Origin: Nemertoderma westbladi
Taxonomy: Eukaryota; Xenacoelomorpha; Nemertodermatida; Nemertodermatidae
Assembly: GCA_032718475.1 (NCBI GenBank)
Contig: JAUCBJ010009147.1
Coordinates: 22,242-86,241 of the forward strand
Direction: 5' to 3'
Length of the DNA: 64,000 nt
The notes below the pieces were generated by a model. That model worked only from the letters and a program-made list of their open reading frames with translations, was not told the DNA's origin and did no database searches. Made by a program: the position numbers and the translations under genes. This document shows, piece after piece, positions 40,388-49,650 of this stretch (position 1 is the stretch's first letter; every line of letters begins with the position of its first letter).

Positions 40388-40790
40388 GAATTTTAGTGAT
40401 AATGTAGGCTTTCAACTTTAGTACTGTACTGTAGGATTTTTTTTTTTTTTTTTTTTTTTTTATAGAACAATTTATATATAGAACAAAATAAATATTGCAA
40501 AATATATAATATATATTATTAAAACAGAAATAGAATTGAATTTAATAAAGCAAAATGCCAACAAATATATACTACACATACACAATACTGTAACTGTACT
40601 GTACTGTAGGATAATAATAATGAATGGAGAGGGACCCAACTATACTACGTTTGTTTGTTCTTATAGCTGGCATTTTATGAACTGTGTTCAATCAAAGACA
40701 CCAGTGTAGTAGTTGGGTCCTTCTCCATTCATTATTATTATCCTACAGTACAGTACTACAGTTGAAAGCCTACATTATCACTAAAATTCA
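40388..40790. mobile_element. Nested palindromic insertion (~395 bp) in the right foldback arm
   Basis: Outer arms gaattttagtgataatgtag (from 40388) and its complement ending at 40790 pair over ~50 bp, including gtaggctttcaac/gttgaaagcctac. Inside is a second hairpin: aataataatgaatggagagg (from about 40614) pairs with ccattcattattattatcct (about 40723-40743), plus gacccaact/agttgggtc. A poly-T tract (40438-40461) and an AT-rich stretch fill the middle. Removing it rejoins the right arm to match the left (gacaaaccct + aaaattcattcacc), so it is a later insertion of a small palindromic element. Confidence 0.7.
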
Positions 40791-41344
40791 TTCACCTGGA
40801 ATTAGTAATATTTCACATTCGCCCATACCTTTACTGATAAGTTGTATGTAAGCTGATCAGCTGTATAAAATATTTAACACACACTAATGCTACCCTATGA
40901 AGAATTTCAAGTTTGTAAGGGGTGGCGTTTGGGCAGTAGGGCCTAAGCAAACAGTATGTGTGTACTACTGTAAGTACAATAATCTATCGATTTATACTAA
41001 GCCTGAGTAGAAATCCATTACATAAGCCATTTTTCATCATGAACACACAGCTGTTATTGGTGTAATTTTACCATTGCTTCTATGGCACTTTTCGTTTATT
41101 CACAACACCGTTCTGTATATTGATAGAATTATACGGTACTATTTTTTATTATATTGTATTGTGTACTAAATTTACACTACACTATCAAGGCGTTGGGATG
41201 GGGCGGGGGGTATATTTAATACTTTAATTTGATAAAATCAAAAATTTTAATAAACTAAATTTGAGAGCATCCATAGTATCTATAGTATAATAGATACTAC
41301 TGTAGACTAGCAAGTCTGGCGCGCGAAGCGCGCCTGGTTTGCTA

Positions 41345-41392
<48 letters not shown>

Positions 41393-41400
41393 TAATATAA
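41345..41400. repeat. (TAA)n microsatellite
   Basis: About 18 copies of taa/ata in a row, preceded by a GC-rich inverted word (ggcgcgcgaagcgcgcc, 41318-41334) that can form a short stable hairpin. Confidence 0.95.
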
Positions 41401-41565
41401 TGAATAATTAACACACATAAATGAAAATAAGTATTTGTTTAATTTATTTAGTATTTTTTAGGTCAGATAGAAAGGCATAGAATACGTGCTCATATTTTAG
41501 TATTTCATAGATTTTATTCTTATATTATGTCCCGCATTAGTAACATGATGTTGTTTCTATTTCAG

Positions 41566-44500
41566 AAGAATATTATTCTTGGATGCCGCCCAGAAATCAA
41601 TTAGCCAACTATGGTAATATACCAAACAGCAATCAGTTATCTTACCATCCAGGACAACAGCGTCCCGAGAGACAACAACGTCCGTTCTTTGGGTACAATA
41701 GCTTCCAGTATGAGGGACCCTGCAGCAGTGGTCCATTACCGAGATACAGACACTCTACCGTTGCATATGAACCCCCCTCTCAGGCTCCACATCCCATGTA
41801 CCCCCAGTCCTACTCCTTGATACACCGCGGGAGGTATCCAGGTGGACGACCTCCCTCCATCCGATACCCAGTGCCAAACGCGCGCTATGCACATCCCCAA
41901 ATGTCAGAACAGATATCCTTACCCCCACAGTTTAATCAACATCCTGGTTTCAACCCACGGCAACAGTTAAGTCAAAACTATCAGACTCAACCTATAAGAC
42001 ATCGTTCATATAATAATCAATCAACCATGCAGACATCCTTCATTATCAACAACCCATCGAATGAAAATCCAGCCTTGAAAGAGGATCACCAAGAATATAC
42101 TGTCTATGAAAATCCTCAACAATCTATTAAGAATGAGAATATGTATTCTCTACAACCCACAGACTCTTATAATAGTGGTGCACCTAATTCAATTGTTAAA
42201 GTAGAGGGTGCTGTGCAGAGAGCTTTGTTCAGATATCCATCAACAGAAACAACATCGCATACAGTACTGCCACGCAAGGGTGAAACATCTCCAGGTAATA
42301 TTCGATATGCTACACCCAGTTGTTGTTTTGAAGAAAGGCGATTTCCAGCAACATGTGAATCTAAGAGTATGGTGTCACATTCGGGTTCTTCTTCCTTGCC
42401 ATTGGATGAAATTACGCGTATGGTAGCCAATCAGAGTTCTGCTCCATTGGACCTAGCACATATCGCAACCATACTAGGCGAAGATAATTTTTCACCAAAT
42501 ATTCCTGGACAGCAATATTCTGAGCCATTCCATGTTTCAGTGTCAAAATCACCAGGGAACATCACTCATAGGTCTGTTTTATTGCAAGATAGCTCATCCT
42601 CTTCATCACATATGGCAAAAATCAACACTGTAGTTCCTTCAGAATCCCCCCACTCGTATTTTCAGAGTGAACTGTGTCAATCAGACCCAAATGTTGCCGC
42701 ACAACATTATATCGAAGGAGTTTCTTTGACTACAAATTCACAACAACGAGGACATGAAGTTAAAGTGGAGCAACAAATATCTGATGATACATTTGCGGCA
42801 CTTACATCTCGTGCAGAGGATCCACCTACTAGCAGTATTCAACAACTAACAGTTATTACAGGATCTCATCCAGCCAATCATATTCCTGTAAATAGTAATC
42901 CACAAAGCGCAGCAGTTCCTAAAAGTATATTAAATACAGAACACAAACCAGAAACACATATCAGTAATCATACGGATGTAATGGCAAGTCAAGCAACTCA
43001 CATTTTGGAAGATAAATTTTCCGAACCGCATATTCGTGTGACAGAATTGCAATCTACAACAGCGATGTCTGAATTTGAACTTGATGTTCCAAACACTTCT
43101 AAAACGGAACCATTAGCGATTGTATCACAGATAACTGATATGTTTGAAGGTAAGAAGCATTTACCTACTGATGAGGAATTTGTTGCTGAAACTATACCAT
43201 CTGCATTGCAAACAAGTTGTTCACACCCTGTTCCAACACCATTTATTCGAATTGATGGAATTGATGTTGACACAGCTAATTCTTCTTCTTTTACAGCGGA
43301 ACCAATAATTTTTTCAGCTACTTGTAGTCAATTAGGACACTCCAAAACTACTGAAAACTCGATTTCTATAAATCCTAGATTAACTCTTCCCACTTCTCTA
43401 GCCATGGAATCTCCAACAACTGCTATTACTGTTGTGACAGAAACTTGTGACCAGCCATGTCAATTGCCTTCCAATGTTTGTTATTCGCCTCCATTTACTT
43501 ATGACGTAACAACTCAGATGAAACCCCACCAATATGAAACTCTCTCACATATTCCTCATTTGCCGCAATTTCATTCAATTGTTAACAAATCTGTAATTGC
43601 TTCTGAACATCTTCCCATACAACATGAAAGCCAATTGTTACCGCAACCAAATCAATCTGAAAATATTGCTTCATCCACTGGCGATGTACTGCTGGGATTT
43701 TCTCAGCAAAGTTATGACAAACAATTTCTTCTCAGATTTCCAGTTGGCCCTGTTCCACGGAATAGCATTACTCAAACAGAGTTTGTAAGGATACAGAGTC
43801 AACCAATTAACATAGGAGCGCCAATTGCTCAAAGATTTGTTCGGCATGAAAGACCCAATTATTATCCAACACGCCATGCTGCCTCTTATCAATCACATAA
43901 CCTCTTGCCAAAATCGGGTATTAGGCCTCGGATGTCCCCAACAAGGCATGTAAACACCAGACCCGGGCCAGCACCACATAATATCAACTCATTTACAAGT
44001 AAAGGTCAATCACGTTTCGTTAATATTCGCCCGTTTTCAACACCAATTCGTACTGCATTGACAACCATTGCCCCTTCGCCTTCCAATTACCCTATTATAG
44101 TTGCCAGACCATCTAGATTCTCAACTTATGTTAAGGTTTCTCAAATTGACCCAGTTAATCAATTTAACTCTCAAAGTGGAAAGTGCAATTATACGCAGTA
44201 TACATGTAGTCCTAGGCACACCTTACCTATTCCCTTCCCACAATCTTATGTAGTATCACAACCTTCATTTTTTACTACAAACACATCAAACTCGTGCAAT
44301 GTTATTCTCCCTAATGGAAACATTATATATGATAATGATAACCTTTATGATATGTCCTCAAGTAACATGCATCATGAGGAAAGTGTTAACCAATTGGAAA
44401 GTTCTCAGTTTTCTAATATTTGGCGGCCTGCTAACAATTTTCCATTCACATCGAGCACCAGTTACCAAGCCCGGTTGCGAAATGTTACCATTAGGGGACA

Positions 44501-46140
44501 TGCGGAACTCATTCGTCTAGGCCCACCAGGTGAGTCAGGTTTAAGTAAAATTATCCGACTACCCAATTCTCTTAATCAAGCTGAAATTCATCCCAATTTG
44601 TACTCATCAGTTAACTTGCCGTGTACATCTGCGACTTTGATTGATGACGGGCTAATTTCTACCATCATTAGTAGACCACAATCTGCCATTACTACCACCA
44701 TCAGTTATTTATCGAGCTCTGTAACACCTAATGATGTTCCGCAATCTACATTCAGTATTATAACGCAATCTACAACCATTGACAAACCACCATCAACCAT
44801 CAACTACAGGCCAACATCTACCACTATAAACAGACAACCTCCAGACATTGATAAACCACAATCTACCCTACAACAATACAATGATTTCCCACGGTCTACC
44901 TTCAGTAATAGACACCCACCACCAATGACCAATTCTATAGCGCAATCTACATTTAATGGTAGACCTCAACTTTCCACCATTGTTAGACTGCCATCTGCCA
45001 TTATTGATAGTCCAGGATCTACTTCCATTGATCGACAACCATCATCCACCTTCAGTGATAGTTTACCGTCTATCGGTGAACTACAATATTCCACCAAATA
45101 TGTACCACTTCTAGCATCTACCAAGGGATCAACATCTACCATAACCTCCACCCATTATTTACCACCCTCAACCTTCAATGATAATCCGCAATCGACCACA
45201 TTTGTACAATCCGTCAGCACAGAGCAAGTACCCAGTGATGTAATCACGGCTTCTTGTAGTACCACAATCCAGGTGATCTTACCATCAATTGATAGTATTA
45301 CATCAGGAATGCTTGGTTCAAATATAGTCAATAGTCAAAGTAATTGCATTCAATTAAAAGATGATGTTGGTAATGAATCTTCCTTATCTATTATGGCTGT
45401 ACCATCACTAACCGTTATCCCTCAGGAGTCACCATTGATTTCAAATGACAATTCCATGATGTTGGTTTCATCAGTATGTCAGGCAAGTGAAGGAAAGATG
45501 TTACAGGATTCCAGTCTTGTTTCATTTGCAAAAGATGAACAGGATGTGAAAAATGCAACGGATGAAGTCAATCTTTACAAACCCAACTATGTTGATCATA
45601 ACAGACAATCTCCTGATATATACCGTTACCCATCTGAGGTTGACTCCCAATCAGCTGCAGCCAGGATAGCGCAATCCAAACGATCCCATGATAACGACCA
45701 TTACAAACAACCGGACAAGACCACACGTTCCAAAGCATCTTCTTACAACACCGATTTCCAGGTGCACCTAGAACGCGAATGTTCCCCTGATAGCACCACC
45801 GTTTTCCTAGTCGATTCCAAAGACTCCGAAACCACAGATAACCTTATAATCCCAAATGATGCTTTCGGTTTTACCATTGATGAGGACGACCCAAACCATC
45901 ATAAGGTTACCGACACTCACACATCCGATGATCATGTTCGTCTTCCTATCTCATCTGGTTCAACCGATTTATTGCCGGACTCTCCGCCACGTCATGGCAG
46001 TAACGAACCATCAGACCCTACCAGCAGTACTGCGCATGCGCAATGCTGTGTCACTCCTACCTCGGTTTTCGATGAAGTGGAAGATATGGAGTCAGCTGCC
46101 AGCCCATTTTCTAGAAAACGGGATTGGGATACTGCTAGTG
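41566..46140 (+). CDS. MBD5: MBD5/6-like PWWP protein, giant 4.6-kb disordered exon
   Basis: 4575 nt opened by tttctatttcag. Its first two bases complete a Glu codon with the exon ending at 34978. It ends one base into a Val codon at the donor CTAGTG|GTTAGT, and the next in-frame codon in the intron is a stop. It encodes about 1525 residues, almost all disordered. The N-terminal third is Pro/Gln/Tyr/Arg-rich (QRPERQQRPFFGYNSFQYEG). The middle is Ser/Thr-rich. At about 44665-45215 there are degenerate tandem motifs of the PQSTF/PPSTI/RPPS type. The last ~150 residues are charged and more conserved-looking: QSKRSHDNDHYKQPDKTTR, then an acidic FGFTIDEDDPNHHK, then SRKRDWDTAS. Such pre-PWWP linkers are expected in MBD5-type proteins. 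No enzyme motif is seen. Candidate nuclear-localisation patches are the SKR and RKR clusters. Confidence 0.93.
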
Positions 46141-47470
46141 GTTAGTTGGGGGATTGGGATACTGCTAGTGGTTAGTTGGGGGAGGGGGATACTGCTAGTG
46201 GTTAGTTGGGGGAGGGGGATTCTGCTAGTGGTTAGTTGGGGGATTGGGATACTGCTAGTGGTTAGTTGGGGGATTGGGATACTGCTAGTGGTTAGTTGGG
46301 GGAGGGGGATACTGCTAGTGGTTAGTTGGAGGAGGGGGATACTGCTAGTGGTTAGTTGGGGGATTGGGATACTGCTAGTTGTTAGTTGGGGGAGGGGGAT
46401 ACTGCTAGTGGTTAGTTGGGGGAGGGGGATACAGCTAGTGGTTAGTTGGGGGATTGGGATACTTCTAGTGGTTAGTTGGGGGATTGGGATACTGCTAGTG
46501 GTTAGTTGGGGGAGGGGGATACTGCTAGTGGTTAGTTGGGGGATTGGGATACTGCTAGTGGTTAGTTGGGGGAGGGGAATACTGCTAGTGGTTAGTTGGG
46601 GGGAGGGGGATACTGCTAGTGGTTAGTTGGGGGAGGGGGATACTGCTAGTGGTTAGTTGGGGGATTGGGATACTGCTAGTGGTTAGTTGGGGAGGGGGAT
46701 GCTGCTAGTGGTTAGTTGGGGGAGGGGGATACTGCTAGTGGTTAGTTGGGGGATTGGGATACTGCTAGTGGTTGGTTGGAGGAGGGGGATACTGCTAGTG
46801 GTTAGTTGGGGGAGGGGGATTCTGCTAGTGGTTAGTTGGGGGATTGGGATACTGCTAGTGGTTAGTTGGGGGAGGGGGATACTGCTAGTGGTTAGTTGGG
46901 GGAGGGGGATACTGCTAGTGGTTAGTTGGGGGATTGGGATACTGCTAGTGGTTAGTTGGGGGATTGGGATACTGCTAGTGGTTAGTTGGGGGGGTTGGGA
47001 TACTGCTAGTGGTTAGTTGGGGGAGGGGGATACTGCTAGTGGTTAGTTGGGGGAGGGGGATACTGCTAGTGGTTAGTTGGGGGATTGGGATACTGCTAGT
47101 GGTTAGTTGGGGGATTGGGATACTGCTAGTGGTTAGTTGGGGGGGTTGGGATACTGCTAGTGGTTAGTTGGGGGAGGGGGATACTGCTAGTGGTTTGTTG
47201 GGGGAGGGGGATACTGCTAGTGGTTAGTTGGGGGATTGGGATACTGCTAGTGGTTAGTTGGGGGATTGGGATACTGCTAGTGGTTAGTTGGGGGGGTTGG
47301 GATACTGCTAGTGGTTAGTTGGGGGATTGGGATACTGCTAGTGGTTAGTTGGGGGATTGGGATACTGCTAGTGGTTAGTTGGGGGATTGGGATACTGCTA
47401 GTGGTTAGTTGGGGGAGGGGGATACTGCTAGTGGTTAGTTGGGGGAGGGGGATACTGCTAGTGGTTAGTT
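46121..47470 (+). repeat. Minisatellite with 30-bp unit that copies an exon end and its 5' splice site (~45 copies)
   Basis: The unit is ggattgggatactgctagtg followed by gttagttggg. The first 20 bases of the first unit are the last 20 coding bases of the exon, and the next ten are the start of the intron. Main variant: gattggg versus gaggggg. Occasional units carry one or two extra G. The last unit runs into gttagtttctttcaaat, probably the ancestral intron start. Every unit therefore contains the donor AGTG|GTTAGT, and only the first continues the reading frame of the gene. The repeating Ile-Leu-Leu-Val-Val-Ser-Trp-Gly frame seen here is out of frame and not a protein. Confidence 0.97.
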
Positions 47471-47499
47471 TCTTTCAAATTTTATGACCATTTTTGGTG

Positions 47500-47556
47500 T
47501 GGGGGAGGGGGGGGGGGGGGTGGGTGGGGTGGGGTGGGGAGGGGGGGTGGTGTGGG
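47500..47556 (+). other. G-rich tract, probable G-quadruplex-forming sequence
   Basis: Directly after the array, the sense strand has successive G-runs separated by single bases: a run of five, a run of seventeen, then GGG, GGGG, GGGG, GGGG and a run of seven. This satisfies the usual four-runs-of-three pattern many times over, on the strand that becomes intron RNA. Confidence 0.8.
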
Positions 47557-48017
47557 TTGATTAACTTATTGTGTTTTTAATTTTGAGTTGCACTTTATCT
47601 GATTCCGAATTTTTATTCCGATTACAAATCTTATTTTGTATCCAATTACAGTACATATTGACGAGCACGTCTTAATTAAATCTTAACGTTCCCAATGCCA
47701 ACTGGGTACTTATCTGGTTTGACAGAGCATGAGGGCGATGCTAAATGGCAGGTATTTTTTCAAGCGTGGGCGGTTTTATTTGTAACATGTCTACATTTGG
47801 TAATTATGAAGTGTAATTCATTTTAAATTATGGTAATTCAACGACTTTTATCATAAATTGATAGGTTTTTGAGGCTCCAAAGTTGCCATGATTACTGTCG
47901 ACTTTTAATCATCGAAAAATATTATGTTAAAGTTAATAATATATTGTCGATGTTTCATAGAACTTTGTTTTTGTCTAACTTTTTCACGAAATCAGACGTA
48001 CGTATGTTTTTCTGCAG
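47557..48017 (+). other. Remainder of the intron before the first PWWP exon
   Basis: AT-rich unique sequence ending in the acceptor tgtttttctgcag. Nothing else is seen. Confidence 0.7.
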
Positions 48018-48190
48018 TTTCTTATACCGCACAGTCTGAAAGGGTTTCGATGGAGACCAGATCTTTCTCGTACGGGGATTTAGTATTTTCTGAAACACGT
48101 GGTGGGATGTGGCCGGCAAAAGTCGTGAGATTGTCCGATGTTAAATTTACCAATGCTAATTCTAGCCAATCTGAAGATACAGGATCCAAG
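48018..48190 (+). CDS. MBD5: MBD5/6-like PWWP protein, exon with N-terminal half of the PWWP domain
   Basis: 173 nt, entered after tttttctgcag with two bases completing a Val codon, and left in phase 0 at ATCCAAG|GTTAGC. The PWWP domain begins at about 48071: YGDLVFSETRGGMWPAKVV. This matches the family pattern GDLVW.K..G.PWWPA.V, with GMWP in place of the PWWP tetrapeptide. The domain is a small beta-barrel that in many chromatin proteins contacts DNA and methylated H3K36. By alignment with DNMT3-type PWWPs, the aromatic just before the tetrapeptide, part of the methyl-lysine cage, is Gly here. A full cage may therefore be missing. That is inference from sequence alone. The upstream residues (SERVSMETRSF) form the link from the giant exon. 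Confidence 0.95.
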
Positions 48191-48479
48191 GTTAGCCGAT
48201 TAAAATATTTAATTTTGTTTAATTATTTATTGTAAGAAGGAAAGCTGAAGTTAATTACTGTAATTATGTGATTTATTGATACGTTGCTAAACCACCGGGA
48301 CCTAATTAAATATTTATAACCAATTATATATAAATCGAATGGAGACCCAGAGTTCCATGGAAACAGTAATCAGTAACAAATAACAGTCAGCTGATAGGCG
48401 CAGGTTTCTTTCTTTGAGAAGCAAAGCTAGTTCGACGATTACTGAAGTTGTCAAAGATAAGAACATAGAGTAATTATTG
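48191..48479 (+). other. Intron start before the 30-bp array
   Basis: Unique AT-rich sequence after the donor. No feature is supported. Confidence 0.6.
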
Positions 48480-49216
48480 TCCAGTGCACACTCCCGAAAT
48501 GAGTGACTGCCCAAGCCCAGTGCGCACTCACAAAATAATTAACTGCCCAGTCTCACCCCCAAAACTTTATAACTGCCCAGTACCCACTATCAAAATGAGT
48601 AACTGCCCTGTGCCCACTCCAAAATAGGTAACTGCCCAGTGCCCACCCAAAATAAGTAAATGACCAGTGCCCACTCCCAAAATGAGTAACTTCTCCTTCT
48701 CAGTGCCCACTCCCAAAATGAGCGAGTGTCCAGTGCCCACTCCCAAAATGAGTAACTGCTCAGTGCCCACTCCCAACATGAGCGAGTGTCCAGTGCCCAC
48801 TCCCAAAATGAGCGAGTGTCCAGTGCCCCTCCCAAAATGAGCGAGTGTCCCGTGCCCGCTCCCGAATTGTGTAACTGCCCAGTGCCCCCTTCCAAAATTA
48901 GTAACTGCCCAGTGCCCACTCCCAAAATGAATTACTGCCAAGCCCAGTGCCCACTCCCAAAAACAGTCGAGTATCCACTCCCGAAATGGGTAACTTGCCA
49001 GTGCCCCCTTTCAAAATAAGTAAGTACCCACTCCCACAATGAGAAACAACTGCACCGCGCCCACTCTCAAGATGAGTAACTAATCATCCTACCCTGTCTT
49101 GCCCTGCCCAACCAAAATGGTTAACTTCCAAATACCCACTCCCAAAATTAGTAGCTGTCCAGTGCCCACCCAAAATGAGTAACTGCCCCGTGCCAATTCC
49201 CATAATGAGTAACAAT
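48480..49216. repeat. Diverged minisatellite, ~30-bp unit, in the intron splitting the PWWP domain
   Basis: About 24 imperfect copies of a unit built from aaaatgagtaactgcccagt and gcccactccc. Copies vary more in length and sequence than in the other arrays (gagcgagtgtcc variants, a ttctccttctc insertion at about 48690). This suggests an older or less homogenised array. Unlike its neighbours it does not touch an exon. Open frames on both strands here are products of the 30-bp (10-codon) period. Confidence 0.93.
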
Positions 49217-49455
49217 TAATTTAGTTTAGCTTTACTAATGTTTCTGTGGGGTGATGACTAGCGGCTGAGACTGATGCTCGCACCTCTACCACATTGTGGA
49301 TGAATGTGTTCTAGCATATTAATTATAATAATCAAACCCATTGGATAATTAGGTAAACTATGGGATTATGAGAATCAGGAAAACACTTTATAATGGAGTA
49401 AATTCAAATTTTTTACAATAAAAGTTAATATATTTCGTCTACATTCTATCTACAG
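49217..49455 (+). other. Unique intron segment ahead of the second PWWP exon
   Basis: AT-rich, ending cgtctacattctatctacag, a normal pyrimidine-containing acceptor. Confidence 0.7.
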
Positions 49456-49650
49456 GTTTGGTTACATTGGTTTGGAGACCATTCGTTCTCATTAGTAGAC
49501 ACCAGCTGTCTGCGGAGTCTATCGGAAGGTCTCGAGACTCACCATAAAAACCTAATGAAGAACAGGGCAAGCGCGCGGCGTCTTAGCGCCAGTTTAGAAC
49601 ACGCAATACAGGAGGCCATGCTGTACCTGGTTGCTATGTTAGAGACTAAG
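49456..49650 (+). CDS. MBD5: MBD5/6-like PWWP protein, exon with C-terminal half of the PWWP domain
   Basis: 195 nt (65 codons), phase 0 at both ends. It opens VWLHWFGDHSFSLVD, the beta3-beta4 core of a PWWP domain (family pattern V.WFGD..FS.V). It continues with the helical part: LRSLSEGLETHH, then KNLMKNRASARRLSASLEHA, then IQEAMLYLVAMLETK. From memory, the WFGDHSF core, an 'L..L.EGLE' segment and a terminal 'LE.AI.EAM' helix are all features of the MBD5 C-terminus, and this is the main basis for the gene call. DNMT3 PWWPs share the WFGD core but less of the helix. The last 30 nt (49621-49650) are the founder copy of the 50-bp minisatellite that fills the next intron. Confidence 0.96.

Larger units (their letters stand above)
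37780..41101. mobile_element. Foldback-like structure: long inverted arms around LINE, SINE and tandem-repeat debris
   Basis: The left arm, about 37780-38208, runs from aataaacgaaaagtgccata through cagctgatcagcttacata to gcctaccgtaggctaccgta. It is a close reverse complement of the right arm, about 40291-41101, which ends cttttcgtttatt. The right arm is longer because a second palindrome (40388-40782) sits inside it. The interior is ~2.1 kb. The arms are ~430 bp once the insertion is removed. This may be a foldback DNA transposon or two inverted copies of one element flanking other insertions. No transposase frame is present, and no target-site duplication was fixed. Confidence 0.65.

Noticed and set aside
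45856-47016. Open frames with an Ile-Leu-Leu-Val-Val-Ser-Trp-Gly repeat
   Set aside because: Out of frame with the real exon and produced by the 30-bp minisatellite.
48567-49019. Open frames on both strands in the 30-bp array
   Set aside because: Products of a 10-codon repeat period; mutually overlapping on opposite strands, with no recognisable domain.
48018-49650. DNMT3-type DNA methyltransferase
   Set aside because: The PWWP core is similar, but the protein ends 21 residues after this exon with a basic tail and stop. No ADD or methyltransferase domain follows.
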